NCBI RefSeq assembly: GCF_040253635.1
Contig: NZ_JBEJGX010000003.1
Location: 5,109,501 to 5,173,500, forward strand
Origin: Streptomyces sp. Edi2
GTDB taxonomy: Bacteria > Actinomycetota > Actinomycetes > Streptomycetales > Streptomycetaceae
DNA: 64,000 nt
Reading direction: 5' to 3'
Shown: in pieces, positions 32,862-41,681 of the stretch
Numbering within the stretch: the first letter of the stretch is position 1
Layout: every line of letters begins with the position of its first letter
Notes under the pieces: model-generated
The model's database searches: none
What the model saw: only the letters and a program-made list of their open reading frames with translations
What the model was told of the DNA's origin: nothing
Program-made: the position numbers and the translations under genes

Positions 32862-33527
32862 TCAGCTCGCGCTGGCCAGCGACAGCTTCGCGGCGAAGCC
32901 GAGGAACGCCGCACCCGCACCCGCGGACAGCCCGGCCGTCAGCCGCTTGCGGCGGCGGAAGGTCGCCGCCAGGAACGTCCCGCTGAAGATCAGGACGGAC
33001 AGGTACGTGAGGCTGAACAGCTGCGCCCAGGCCCCCAGCGTCAGGAACGACAGCACCGGATGGGCATAGGACGGGTCGACGAACTGCACGAAGAAGGAGA
33101 TGAAGAACAGGATCGCCTTCGGGTTGAGCAGGCTGACCACCAGCGCCCTGCGGTACGGCCGCTCCGCGGTCTCCTTCGGCGTCTCGGGGGCCTCGCCCCG
33201 CCGCTCGGCCCGGCGGGTCTCCCGGCCGCGCCACAGCGCCCAGGCGCCGCGCAGCATCCCGACCGCCAGCCAGGTCAGATAGCCCGCGCCGGCGAACTTC
33301 ACGACGGCGAACAGCACCGGGCTGGTCTGCAGCAGCGAGGCCACCCCGCCGGCCGACAGCGTCATCAGCACCGTGTCACCGCACAGCACACCGGCCGCCG
33401 CCCGGTAGGCCACCCGCGGGCCGCGCCGGGCCGCCACCGAAACGACGTACAGCGAATTCGGCCCCGGCAGCAGAATGATCAGTGCGAGACCCACCAGATA
33501 CGTGGACAGATCCGTTATCCCCAGCAT
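32862..33527 (-). CDS. LysE/RhtB family amino-acid exporter, leucine-efflux-like
   Basis: The protein has 221 residues and about six transmembrane helices. The RhtB/LysE signature LALIILLPGPNSLYVVS lies at the N-terminus, with further conserved segments GVLCGDTVLMTLSAGG, AGAGYLTWLAVGMLRGA and VVSLLNPKAILFFISFFVQF. This pattern resembles LeuE-type leucine or neutral amino acid exporters, but substrate choice within the family cannot be read from sequence. It is divergent from tipA, with 115 bases between starts that hold the tipA promoter. Confidence 0.9.
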   Translation of the reverse strand: MLGITDLSTYLVGLALIILLPGPNSLYVVSVAARRGPRVAYRAAAGVLCGDTVLMTLSAGGVASLLQTSPVLFAVVKFAGAGYLTWLAVGMLRGAWALWRGRETRRAERRGEAPETPKETAERPYRRALVVSLLNPKAILFFISFFVQFVDPSYAHPVLSFLTLGAWAQLFSLTYLSVLIFSGTFLAATFRRRKRLTAGLSAGAGAAFLGFAAKLSLASAS

Positions 33528-33584
33528 GTGCGGCAGGATCTCATCCCCCTGTGCGCCGCCTCACCGGCTTTTCATGATGCGGAC

Positions 33585-33615
33585 TTGCGCCTCACGCGAC
33601 GTGAGGACACATCGT
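33585..33615 (+). promoter_or_regulatory. tipA promoter with MerR-type operator
   Basis: TTGCGC (-35, 33585-33590), a 19-base spacer and CATCGT (-10, 33610-33615) give the long spacing typical of MerR-family promoters. The spacer carries the dyad CCTCACG-cga-CGTGAGG (33590-33606), as at the S. coelicolor/lividans tipA promoter. Confidence 0.85.
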
Positions 33616-33642
33616 GGAGCGCGTACCGAGAAGGGAGCGGAA

Positions 33643-34401
33643 ATGAGCTATTCGGTAGGGCAGGTCGCCGCCTTCGCCGGCGTCACGGTGCGCACCCTGC
33701 ACCACTACGACACGATCGGGCTGCTGCACCCCGGCGCACGCAACCACGCAGGTCACCGGCGCTACGTCGAGGACGATCTGGACCGGCTGCAGCAGATCCT
33801 GTTCTACCGGGAGCTCGGGTTTCCGCTCGACGAGGTCGCGGCCCTCCTGGACGACCCGCACGCGGACCCGCAGGAACATCTGCGGCGCCAGCACGACCTG
33901 CTGGCCGGGCGGATCGCCAGACTCCAGGAGATGGCCGCGGCCGTCGAACACGCAATGGAGGCACGCAGGATGAACGTACGGCTCACACCGGAGGAGAAGT
34001 TCGAGGTCTTCGGGGACTTCGACCCCGAGGAGTACGCCGCGGAGGCCGAGGAACGCTGGGGCGGCACGGACGCCTACAAGGAGTCGCAGCGCAGGGCGGC
34101 CGCGTACACCAAGGACGACTGGCAGCGGCTGACCGCGGAGTTCGACGCCCTGCACCGCAGGATGGCGGACCTGCTCGCGCGGGACGTGCCGGCGGACTCC
34201 GAGGAGGCCATGGAGGTCGCGGAGGAGCACCGGCGGTTCATCGGCGGTGCGTACTACGACTGCACCTACGAGATGCACAGCGGACTCGGCGAGATGTATG
34301 TCGCGGACGAGCGCTTCACCGCCACCTACGAGGCCATCAGGCCCGGCCTCGCCGTCTATATGCGGGACGCGATGCTGGCCAACGCCGTCCGCCACCTGTG
34401 A
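33643..34401 (+). CDS. tipA: TipA homologue, MerR-family multidrug-binding regulator
   Basis: The protein has 252 residues, close to TipAL (253). ATG 33643 gives MSYSVGQVAAFAGVTVRTLH, the MerR winged helix, followed by a coiled linker. At codon 110 an internal ATG (33970) with MNVRLTPEEKFEVFGDFDP corresponds to the start of the separately translated TipAS drug-binding domain. The rest follows TipAS closely (YKESQRRAAAYTKDDWQRL, DSEEAMEVAEEHRRFI, YYDCTYEMH, MRDAMLANAVRHL). In TipAS, thiopeptides such as thiostrepton attach covalently to Cys105 (TipAL 214), in a context recalled as MHTCLGEMY. Here that stretch is MHSGLGEMY, with Gly at 214, although Cys207 remains. Autoregulation from the upstream promoter is expected. 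Confidence 0.92.
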   Translation: MSYSVGQVAAFAGVTVRTLHHYDTIGLLHPGARNHAGHRRYVEDDLDRLQQILFYRELGFPLDEVAALLDDPHADPQEHLRRQHDLLAGRIARLQEMAAAVEHAMEARRMNVRLTPEEKFEVFGDFDPEEYAAEAEERWGGTDAYKESQRRAAAYTKDDWQRLTAEFDALHRRMADLLARDVPADSEEAMEVAEEHRRFIGGAYYDCTYEMHSGLGEMYVADERFTATYEAIRPGLAVYMRDAMLANAVRHL

Positions 34402-34404
34402 CCC

Positions 34405-34435
34405 GTGCGGGCCGGGAGCGCGCCCCGGCCCGCAC
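34405..34435. terminator. Bidirectional hairpin between tipA and ybjQ-like gene
   Basis: GTGCGGGCCGGG (34405-34416) pairs perfectly with CCCGGCCCGCAC (34424-34435) around a 7-base loop, between converging genes only 40 bases apart. Confidence 0.8.
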
Positions 34436-34441
34436 AGGCGC

Positions 34442-34810
34442 TCAACCCTGCGGAGAGACCACCACAGCCGTTCCGTAGGCGCACACCTCGGTGCCCACGT
34501 CCGCGGCCTCCGTGACATCGAAGCGGAACATCAGCACCGCATTCGCACCGCGCGAGCGGGCCTGCTCCACCAGCCGGTCCATCGCCTGGTTACGGGTCTC
34601 GACCAGCGTCTTGGTCAGGCCCCGCAGCTCGCCGCCGATCATCGACTTCAGGCCCGCGCCGATCTGGCTGCCGAGGTGACGCGACCGCACGGTCAGGCCG
34701 AAGACCTCGCCGATGACACGTTCCACGTGAAACCCCGGAACGTCGTTGGTCGTCACCACCAGCACATCGGACTGCGCATGCTGCCCGCCGCCGTACTCCT
34801 CGATGCCCAT
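34442..34810 (-). CDS. YbjQ/UPF0145 family protein
   Basis: The protein has 122 residues. ATG 34810 has GGAGG at good distance on the minus strand. The YbjQ fold is clear: VLVVTTNDVPGFHVERVIGE, VFGLTVRSRHLGSQIGAGLK, GGELRGLTKTLVETRNQAMD, RLVEQARSRGANAVLMFRFD, EVCAYGTAVVV. It is a small homopentameric, possibly metal-binding domain ('heavy-metal-binding' family) of unknown function, found in most bacteria. It has no signal peptide. It is convergent with tipA and divergent from dedA. Nothing in the sequence ties it to either neighbour. Confidence 0.9.
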   Translation of the reverse strand: MGIEEYGGGQHAQSDVLVVTTNDVPGFHVERVIGEVFGLTVRSRHLGSQIGAGLKSMIGGELRGLTKTLVETRNQAMDRLVEQARSRGANAVLMFRFDVTEAADVGTEVCAYGTAVVVSPQG

Positions 34811-35018
34811 GGCACGTACCTCCTTGTGGCCAGCATCACCCGGCCACCTGGACGCGGCCAGCGCTCGGGGGCGCTCGGGTGGGGCCCCCGGGGCCCGCCT
34901 GGAACCAAGGAGGGCCACGTGGCGTTGATAGTTTTGGGCCGCACACGCGCCTGCACCCTCGTCGCTTCGCTCATCGCACCGCACGATCCGGCGCCCTCGA
35001 CCCAGGAGCCTTCACCCC

Positions 35019-35714
35019 GTGAATACTCTCGCGCTCGGCCCCCAGTGGCTGGACCCGGACTATCTGATCGCGACCTTCGGCCTGATCGGCGTCCTGGTCA
35101 TCGTCTTCGCGGAGTCCGGCCTGCTGATCGGCTTCTTCCTGCCGGGCGACTCGCTGCTGTTCACCACCGGCCTGCTGGTGACGACGAACAAGCTGGACAA
35201 GCCGCTGTGGCTGGTGTGCTCCCTGGTCGTGCTGGCCGCCGTCCTCGGTGACCAGGCGGGCTATCTCTTCGGCCGCAAGGTCGGCCCCTCGCTCTTCAAG
35301 CGCCCCGACTCCCGCCTCTTCAAGCAGGAGAACGTCGAGAAGGCGCACGAGTTCTTCGAGAAGCACGGCCCCAAGTCGCTGATCCTGGCCCGCTTCGTGC
35401 CGATCGTGCGCACCTTCACGCCGATCATCGCCGGTGTGAGCCGGATGAACTACCGCTCCTTCCTCACCTTCAACTTGATCGGCGGCGCCCTGTGGGGCGC
35501 CGGCGTCACGCTGCTCGGCGCCTCGCTGGGGAACATCCCGTTCGTCCACAAGCACATCGAACTGATCCTGGTCGCGATCGTGCTGGTCTCCGTCGTACCG
35601 ATCGCCATCGAATACCTCCGCGCCCGCGGCAAGGCCAAGAACGAGCAGCCCGCCCCGCCCCACCCGGCGGACCGCGCCCCCGACACCCGCCGCGGCCGCC
35701 ACGCCAAGCGCTGA
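35019..35714 (+). CDS. DedA family membrane protein
   Basis: The protein has 231 residues from GTG 35019, with AGGAG ten bases upstream. DedA (SNARE-assoc) features are GVLVIVFAESGLLIGFFLPGD, VLGDQAGYLFGRKVGPSLF, FEKHGPKSLILARFVPIVRT, FTPIIAGVSRMNYRSFL, and two C-terminal helices. The conserved E/D-x-x-x-x-G-x-x-x-PGD and R-x-x-P-x-x-R motifs are intact. DedA proteins are likely undecaprenyl-phosphate or phospholipid translocases that recycle lipid carriers across the membrane. The last ~30 residues are charged and cytosolic. The gene is monocistronic by position. Confidence 0.92.
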   Translation: MNTLALGPQWLDPDYLIATFGLIGVLVIVFAESGLLIGFFLPGDSLLFTTGLLVTTNKLDKPLWLVCSLVVLAAVLGDQAGYLFGRKVGPSLFKRPDSRLFKQENVEKAHEFFEKHGPKSLILARFVPIVRTFTPIIAGVSRMNYRSFLTFNLIGGALWGAGVTLLGASLGNIPFVHKHIELILVAIVLVSVVPIAIEYLRARGKAKNEQPAPPHPADRAPDTRRGRHAKR

Positions 35715-35755
35715 CCACCAGCCACGAGCCACCGGCCGCAACACCCACCACCTCA

Positions 35756-35904
35756 TTTCCCACCCACAACGGGAGGCGCACCCAAGCCCCGCGCAGCGGC
35801 AAACTGCCCGCCGCTGGGGGTACCTCCCACGCCCTTCAGGCAGTGGGGGAACCACGGCGGGACAGCCGAAAACGTTCCCCGCCGGCAAAGCGCAGCGGAC
35901 CGGC
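35756..35904. repeat. Dispersed intergenic repeat, copy A
   Basis: Three conserved blocks recur in the same order at 40135-40309: a TTTCC(C)CACCCAC-ACGGGAGG block (35756-35776), AGCCCCGCGCAGCGGC (35785-35800) and a 21-base block at 35884-35904 with one mismatch. Copy A also carries GGGGGTACCTCCCA and GTGGGGGAA (35816-35850), a hairpin-like element of a sort common in Streptomyces intergenic DNA. Confidence 0.6.
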
Positions 35905-36011
35905 AGCGGAACCGATAGCCAAAACGTTGCCCCCGTGCACGCACCGTCCACCCCTATCAGGCATCGTGTCCTTGGTATCCGTCAGGAGGCTTACGAGGAG
36001 AGCGAAGAACC

Positions 36012-37760
36012 GTGGCGTCGGACCCACAACGCGGCCAGCGCGGCGCGAGCGGAAGTGGCAGCAGCAGCGGCAGCGGCGGCGCCTCGGACCAGGCAGATTC
36101 CGAGGAGCGCAAGCCCCAGCCGGACGAGGTGCACAGCGCCTTCACCCCGCCGCTGGGCGTGCCGTATCCGCCGCTGCCCGAGGACGAGCACCCCACCTCC
36201 GAGTTCGCGCTGCCCACCGGCCTGCGTCCGGAAGGCCCCGCAGAGCAGGAGGGCTCGGCGTTCGCGCCGCCCAGCGGCACCACAGGCCAGACCCCGATGC
36301 CCGCGGGCTCGACCGCCCTGAGCTACGCCTTCACCCCGCCGCACGGCATCCCCGCCGTCCGCCTCACCAAGGAGGCTCCCTGGCAGGACCGGATGCGCAC
36401 GATGCTCCGGATGCCGGTGGGGGAGCGGCCGGTCCCCGAGCGCGCGGAGCGGGCCGACGACGAGACCGGCCCGGCCGTACCCCGCGTGCTCGACCTGACG
36501 CTGCGTATCGGGGAGATCCTGCTGGCCGGCGGCGAGGGCGCCGAGGACGTCGAGGCCGCGATGTTCGGTGTGGCACACGCCTACGGGCTGGAGCGCGTCG
36601 AGCCGACCGTCACCTTCACCCTGCTGTCGATCTCCTACCAGCCGTCGCTGGTCGACGACCCGGTCACCGCGAGCCGGACGGTGCGGCGCCGCGGTGTCGA
36701 CTACAACCGGCTGTCCGCGGTCTTCCGGCTCGTCGACGAGATTGCATCCGAGGGCATCACCCTCGAAGAGGCCTACCGCGGCCTCGCCGAGATCCGCCGT
36801 AACCGCCACCCCTACCCGAGCTGGGCGCTGACGGTGGCCTCCGGGCTGCTGTCCGGTGCCGCCTCCATGCTGGTCGGCGGCACGATGCTGGTGTTCGTCG
36901 CGGCCGCGGTGGGCTCCATGCTCGGCGACCGGCTGGCCTGGCTCGCGTCCGGGCGCGGGCTGCCGGAGTTCTACCAGTTCGTGGTCGCCGCGATGCCGCC
37001 CGCGGCGGTGGGCGTCGCCTTCGGTCTGGCCCACCTCAATGTGCAGGCGTCCGCGGTGATCACCGGTGGACTGTTCGCGCTGATCCCGGGGCGGGCCCTG
37101 GTGGCCGGCGTCCACGACGGGCTGACCGGCTACTACATCACCGCCGCCGCCCGTCTGCTGGAGGTCGGCTACCTCATCGTCGGCATCGTCGTCGGCGTGC
37201 TCAGCGTGCTCTACATCGGTCTTCAGCTGAACCCCGGCCTGCGGCGGCTCAATCCCGAGGAGTCGCTGGGGGTGTACAACGAGCCGCTGGTACAGATCGT
37301 GGCCGCCATGCTGCTGGCGCTGGCGTTCTGTGTGCTGCTCCAGCAGGAACGCAACACCGTGGCGTTTGCGACCCTGAACGGTGGCGTCGCCTGGGTCGTG
37401 TACGGCGCGCTCGCCTACGTCGCCGGGATAAACGCCGTGCCCGCCACCGCGATCGCGGCCGGACTGGTCGGCCTCTTCGGCCAGTTGCTCTCCCGCTACC
37501 GCTATGCGTCCGCGCTGCCGTACGTCACCGCGGCCATCGGCCCGCTGCTGCCCGGTAGCGCCACGTACTTCGGCCTGCTCAACTTCGCCCAGGGGCATCT
37601 GCCGCAGGGCCTGACGTCGCTGGTCCAGGCCGTGTCGCTGGCGCTGGCCATCGCGGTGGGGGTCAACCTCGGCGCCGAGGTCGCCCGCCTGTTCCTGCGG
37701 GCGCCCGGCCTCGAGGAGGCCGGCGGCCGCCGCGCCGCCAAGCGCACCCGCGGCTTCTAG
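36012..37760 (+). CDS. Threonine/serine exporter family protein (ThrE-like)
   Basis: The protein has 582 residues from GTG 36012, with GAGGAG upstream. Residues 1-150 are hydrophilic and Pro/Gly-rich with the repeated AFTPPLG/AFTPPHG/AFAPPSG motif. From ~155 a ThrE-type domain starts (RVLDLTLRIGEILLAGGEGA, EDVEAAMFGVAHAYGL, EPTVTFTLLSISY), which is the DUF1212 half with a soluble hydrolase-like segment, followed by ten or so membrane helices including the DUF3815 half (VAFATLNGGVAWVVYGALAY, YVTAAIGPLLPGSATYFGLL). Such proteins export threonine and serine with the proton gradient. The gene stands alone; dispersed repeat copy A lies just upstream. Confidence 0.9.
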   Translation: MASDPQRGQRGASGSGSSSGSGGASDQADSEERKPQPDEVHSAFTPPLGVPYPPLPEDEHPTSEFALPTGLRPEGPAEQEGSAFAPPSGTTGQTPMPAGSTALSYAFTPPHGIPAVRLTKEAPWQDRMRTMLRMPVGERPVPERAERADDETGPAVPRVLDLTLRIGEILLAGGEGAEDVEAAMFGVAHAYGLERVEPTVTFTLLSISYQPSLVDDPVTASRTVRRRGVDYNRLSAVFRLVDEIASEGITLEEAYRGLAEIRRNRHPYPSWALTVASGLLSGAASMLVGGTMLVFVAAAVGSMLGDRLAWLASGRGLPEFYQFVVAAMPPAAVGVAFGLAHLNVQASAVITGGLFALIPGRALVAGVHDGLTGYYITAAARLLEVGYLIVGIVVGVLSVLYIGLQLNPGLRRLNPEESLGVYNEPLVQIVAAMLLALAFCVLLQQERNTVAFATLNGGVAWVVYGALAYVAGINAVPATAIAAGLVGLFGQLLSRYRYASALPYVTAAIGPLLPGSATYFGLLNFAQGHLPQGLTSLVQAVSLALAIAVGVNLGAEVARLFLRAPGLEEAGGRRAAKRTRGF

Positions 37761-37801
37761 CCGGCGGCCTCAGCGGGCGGCACACCGCCGCCGACACGCA
37801 C

Positions 37802-37834
37802 AACGGGCGGCCACCCAACCGGGTGCCGCCCGTT
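37802..37834. terminator. Hairpin between thrE-like gene and ppa
   Basis: AACGGGCGGCCACCC (37802-37816) pairs with GGGTGCCGCCCGTT (37821-37834) except for one bulged C, around AACC, between converging genes. Confidence 0.75.
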
Positions 37835-37914
37835 CGCGTAAGAAAATCAGCCCGCCAATCCCGGCGCGTCGCGGTCACGAAAACCCCGCCGCACGCCGGG
37901 ACGGTACGGCTGTG

Positions 37915-38409
37915 TCAGTGCTTGCCGCCCTGCGCCTCGAGGCGCTTGTACGAGGCCTCGATCTCGGCCTCGGCCTCGGTGCGGCCGACCCAGTCGGCGC
38001 CCTCGACGGACTTGCCGGGCTCCAGGTCCTTGTAGACCTCGAAGAAGTGCTGGATCTCCAGGCGGTCGAACTCCGACACGTGGTGGATGTCCCGCAGGTG
38101 CTCCACCCGCGGGTCGGACGCGGGCACGCACAGCAGCTTGTCGTCGCCGCCGGCCTCGTCCGTCATCCGGAACATGCCGATGGCGCGGCACTTGATGAGA
38201 CAGCCGGGGAAGGTCGGCTCGTCCAGGATGACCAGCGCGTCCAGCGGGTCGCCGTCCTCGCCCAGGGTGTTCTCGACAAAGCCGTAGTCGGCCGGGTAGC
38301 TGGTCGAGGTGAAGAGTCGACGGTCCAGGCGGATCCGACCGGTCTCGTGGTCCACCTCGTACTTGTTCCGCGAACCCTTCGGGATCTCGATGGTGACGTC
38401 GAACTCCAC
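37915..38409 (-). CDS. ppa: Inorganic pyrophosphatase
   Basis: The protein has 164 residues. GTG 38409 ([20 protein letters not shown]) has GGAGGAG seven bases upstream and matches the known actinomycete start; a longer in-frame reading is unlikely. Family I features are intact: [15 protein letters not shown], the active-site segment [20 protein letters not shown] with the D-G-D-P-L-D metal site, and DDKLLCVP and HHVSEFD. The enzyme splits pyrophosphate to drive biosynthesis and is normally a hexamer in the cytosol. It is divergent from the dacB-like gene. Confidence 0.96.
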   Translation of the reverse strand: MEFDVTIEIPKGSRNKYEVDHETGRIRLDRRLFTSTSYPADYGFVENTLGEDGDPLDALVILDEPTFPGCLIKCRAIGMFRMTDEAGGDDKLLCVPASDPRVEHLRDIHHVSEFDRLEIQHFFEVYKDLEPGKSVEGADWVGRTEAEAEIEASYKRLEAQGGKH

Positions 38410-38495
38410 GGGTGGCTCCTCCATGATCAACACATACGTCTGGTGATTAAGTGTCCCCCACGCAGGTGTGTGGTGGCGAAAGGGGCTGGTCCGAG

Positions 38496-40070
38496 GTGCC
38501 GGAGACCGGAAAGTGGCAGGTCAGATGGCAGTCGGCGCAGCGGTCCGGGCGGGCGGCGACGCACGCGGCGGTCCGCGCGGCGCAGAGCGGGGTCGACGCC
38601 GCGCGGCAGGCCTGGGAGGCCACACCGCGCCAAACCCGGCAAACCTGGCGGCTGACGGCGGTCTCCGCAGCCACCGGCCTGGCGGTCGCGCTCGCCGCGG
38701 TGGCAGCGGCAGGGCCGTGGGACTCGGGTCAGCGTACGGCCGAGCGCGCACAGGCGGGCTCCATGGACGGTGCCAGTGGTGAGCATCACGCCGCCGACCC
38801 CGGGCGGGCGCCCAGCGCCCCGCCCGTCCTGCCCGCCCTCGGCGACGTGGCGCCCGGTTCGGCAGGCCGTGGCGCGGCCCCCGTGCCCACCGACGCGGGG
38901 CTGGCCGACGCGCTCTCACCGCTGCTGAAGGACCCCGCACTCGGCCCGCTGCGTACCGCCTCCGTCCTGGACGTCGCCGCGGGCCGCGAGGTCTTCGGCG
39001 AGGGCCAGGGCAAGGCCGCCACCCCCGCCTCCACCGTCAAGCTCGCCACCGCCGTCGCCGCGCTCTCCGCGCTCGGCCCCGACCACCGCATCGACACCAC
39101 CGTCGTCATGGGCGGCAAGAACCGCATCGTCCTGGTCGGCGGCGGCGACCCCACGCTGACGGCCCGCGCCCCGCGGCACGGCGCCGAGGAACAGCCCGCG
39201 AATCTGCGCACCCTCGCCGACGCCACCGCCCGCGCCCTCAAGAAGCGCCACACCACCAAGGTCGGCCTCGGCTACGACACCGGCGCGTACACCGGCCCCG
39301 CCCTGCACCCCATCGGCCCGAACGAGAACATCGCCCCCGTCACCGCCCTGATGACCGACGAGGGGCGCCTCGACGACAGCGACCACGGCACCGCCCCCCG
39401 CAGCACCGACCCGGCCCGCGACGCGGCCCGCACCTTCGCCGGACTGCTCCACGAGCGCGGCATCACGGTCGACGGCGGCCCGGCCGAAGCCGAGGCCCCC
39501 AAGAAGCCCGACCGGATCGCCACCGTCCGCTCGCTGCCGCTGTCCGCGCTCGTCGAGCGGATGCTCACCTACAGCGACAACGACATCGCCGAGGCCCTGG
39601 CCCGCCAGACCGCCCTCGCCCTGCGGCAGCCGCCCGGCTTCGCCGGCGCCGGAAAGGCCGTACGCACCGCGCTCGCCCGGCAGCATCTGCCCCTGTCCGG
39701 CGCGGTCTTCGAGGACGGCAGCGGCCTGGACCGCGACGACAAGGTCACCGCCGCCCTGCTCTCCCACCTCCTGCTGGAGGCCTCGTCGCCCGACCGGCCC
39801 GCGCTGCGCCCCGTCGTCACCGGCCTTCCGGTGGCCGCCTTCACCGGCACCCTCAGCAACCGCTACCGGGGCGAGAGCGCCGGCGCTGGTGCCGTACGCG
39901 CCAAGACCGGCACCCTCACCGGCGTGAACACCCTGGCCGGCACCGTCGTCGACGCCGACGGCCGCCTCCTGGTCTTCTCCTTCATGACCACCGGCACGAG
40001 TGACCCCCAGGGGGCCCAGAACGCCCTCGACAAACTCGCCTCGGCGGTGGCGAATTGCGGCTGCCGCTAG
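38496..40070 (+). CDS. dacB: D-alanyl-D-alanine carboxypeptidase/endopeptidase (PBP4, peptidase S13)
   Basis: The protein has about 524 residues. GTG 38496 ([11 protein letters not shown]) is preferred; GTG 38451 is in frame without a better ribosome-binding site. A cytosolic N-terminus precedes one membrane segment ([20 protein letters not shown]), so it is a membrane-anchored extracellular protein. Penicillin-binding motifs are intact: S-x-x-K as STVK at residues 179-182, S-x-N as SDN at 360-362, and KTG at 470-472 in [18 protein letters not shown]4-type enzymes trim and cleave peptidoglycan stem peptides and cross-links. The gene is divergent from ppa and is followed by the metalloprotease gene in the same order known from other Streptomyces. 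Confidence 0.94.
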   Translation: MPETGKWQVRWQSAQRSGRAATHAAVRAAQSGVDAARQAWEATPRQTRQTWRLTAVSAATGLAVALAAVAAAGPWDSGQRTAERAQAGSMDGASGEHHAADPGRAPSAPPVLPALGDVAPGSAGRGAAPVPTDAGLADALSPLLKDPALGPLRTASVLDVAAGREVFGEGQGKAATPASTVKLATAVAALSALGPDHRIDTTVVMGGKNRIVLVGGGDPTLTARAPRHGAEEQPANLRTLADATARALKKRHTTKVGLGYDTGAYTGPALHPIGPNENIAPVTALMTDEGRLDDSDHGTAPRSTDPARDAARTFAGLLHERGITVDGGPAEAEAPKKPDRIATVRSLPLSALVERMLTYSDNDIAEALARQTALALRQPPGFAGAGKAVRTALARQHLPLSGAVFEDGSGLDRDDKVTAALLSHLLLEASSPDRPALRPVVTGLPVAAFTGTLSNRYRGESAGAGAVRAKTGTLTGVNTLAGTVVDADGRLLVFSFMTTGTSDPQGAQNALDKLASAVANCGCR

Positions 40071-40134
40071 GGCCGGAGAGGGCCTCGGCTCACCACGAGG
40101 TCAACTGGCCCACCGAGGGGTCCCACCGCCACGC

Positions 40135-40309
40135 TTTTCCCCACCCACCACGGGAGGGGACGGGCCTCCGGACACCCTGCCTTGGAGGCCCGTCACCGCA
40201 CCCCGGCAGCCCCGCGCAGCGGCCCGGCCCGCCGTAGGCGCGACGGCGGACAACCCCGCGGCGGGAAAGCCGAGCATGTGGGGGCAAAGGCAAAGCGCAG
40301 CGAACCGGC
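40135..40309. repeat. Dispersed intergenic repeat, copy B
   Basis: The copy has the same three blocks as copy A at 35756-35904: 40136-40157, AGCCCCGCGCAGCGGC at 40208-40223, and 40289-40309 (20 of 21 bases identical). The spacing between blocks differs, so the copies are remnants or share separate binding motifs. It ends 35 bases before ATG 40345. Confidence 0.6.
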
Positions 40310-40344
40310 TACCCCCACGGCATGCGCCCACGTACGGTGAACTC

Positions 40345-41493
40345 ATGACGAGCATCGGTGGGACCGAGATGGTCGACTGGAACCTCGCGGTCGCGACCGC
40401 GACCCGGTTCGTACGGCCGGGGCCAGAGGTGAGCCGGGACGAGGCGCGCGCGATCGTCGCCGAGCTGCGCAAGCACGCCAAGTCCTCCGAGGCGCACGTC
40501 CGGGCCTTTACGCGGATGGCGCAGCCGGACGCGACGGGCGAGGCGCCGCATGACACGCCGGTCCTCGTCGTGGACCGGCCCGGCTGGATCAAAGCGAACG
40601 TCGCCGGTTTCCGGGCCGTGCTCAAGCCGCTGCTGGCCAAGATGGAGGACCGCCGCTCGGCGGTCCCCGGCGGCGCGGTGCTCGGCGCGGTGGGCGGCAA
40701 GGTGACCGGCGTGGAGCTGGGCATGCTGCTGTCGTTCCTGGCCTCGCGGGTCCTCGGCCAGTACGAGACCTTCGCCCCGGCCTCCCGGGACCTGCCGGCG
40801 GGGGCACAGGGCGGGCGGCTGCTGCTCGTCGCGCCCAACATCGTGCACGTGGAGCGCGAGCTCGAGGTGGAGCCGCACGACTTCCGGCTGTGGGTGTGCC
40901 TCCACGAGGAGACCCACCGCACCCAGTTCACCGCCGTTCCCTGGCTGCGGGACCACATCGAGGGCGAGATCCAGGCGTTCCTCGGTGAAACGGACATCGA
41001 TCCGGGCACCCTCCTGGAGCGGCTGCGCGAGGCCGCCCAGTCGCTGGCCGGCGCCAAGCCCGAGGGCGAGGAGGGCGAGGAGGAGAGCAGCCGCTCCCTC
41101 GTCGATCTCGTCCAGACGCCCGCGCAGCGCGAGATCCTGGGCCGGCTGACGGCGGTGATGTCCCTGCTGGAGGGCCACGCCGACTACGTGATGGACGGCG
41201 TGGGACCCGATGTCGTGCCGTCGGTCGCCGAGATCCGCGAGAAGTTCCAAAAGCGCCGGGCCAGCGGCGCCGGGCGGCTGGACCAGGCGCTGCGCAAGCT
41301 GCTCGGCCTGGACGCCAAGCTGCGGCAGTACCGCGACGGCGAGCGGTTCGTCAGCGCGGTCGTCGAGGAGGTCGGGATGGACGGCTTCAACCGCGTCTGG
41401 ACGTCGCCGAACACCCTCCCGACCAAACAAGAGATCGCCAAACCGGCGGACTGGGTCGCGCGGGTGCACCGCAAAGCGGACGGGGCACCGTAA
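40345..41493 (+). CDS. Zinc-dependent metalloprotease (F420-biosynthesis-associated family, TIGR03624-like)
   Basis: The protein has 382 residues from ATG 40345. The zinc motif HEETH (an HExxH, in VCLHEETHRTQF) lies near the middle, preceded by LLVAPNIVHVERELEVEPHD. A third-ligand region is probably LLEGHADYVMDGVG downstream. The family is found in actinobacteria, often near tilS and hpt as here. Its annotation as 'coenzyme F420 biosynthesis-associated' comes from phylogenetic profiling, not a known reaction. No signal peptide is present, so it should act in the cytosol. The gene order dacB - this - tilS - hpt - ftsH is conserved in Streptomyces. Confidence 0.88.
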   Translation: MTSIGGTEMVDWNLAVATATRFVRPGPEVSRDEARAIVAELRKHAKSSEAHVRAFTRMAQPDATGEAPHDTPVLVVDRPGWIKANVAGFRAVLKPLLAKMEDRRSAVPGGAVLGAVGGKVTGVELGMLLSFLASRVLGQYETFAPASRDLPAGAQGGRLLLVAPNIVHVERELEVEPHDFRLWVCLHEETHRTQFTAVPWLRDHIEGEIQAFLGETDIDPGTLLERLREAAQSLAGAKPEGEEGEEESSRSLVDLVQTPAQREILGRLTAVMSLLEGHADYVMDGVGPDVVPSVAEIREKFQKRRASGAGRLDQALRKLLGLDAKLRQYRDGERFVSAVVEEVGMDGFNRVWTSPNTLPTKQEIAKPADWVARVHRKADGAP

Positions 41494-41681
41494 TCGAACG
41501 GCGTGAGCTGGGCACGCCGGGTGGCAGTAGCGCGCCCCTTCAATCACCCGTCTGAGGGACCGTTACGGATGGATAGGCGTGCAATGCTCGGGGAACCGCT
41601 CGCCTCTGTCACCATCTAGGCACTCTGTGTGACGAAGATGCCCTCACCGGCGGGCTCCCAGCTGAACGATTGGAAACGGAC

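Noticed and set aside
41606..41681. TTG 41670 as the tilS start
   Set aside because: It adds only four residues with no better ribosome-binding site; ATG 41682 was preferred.
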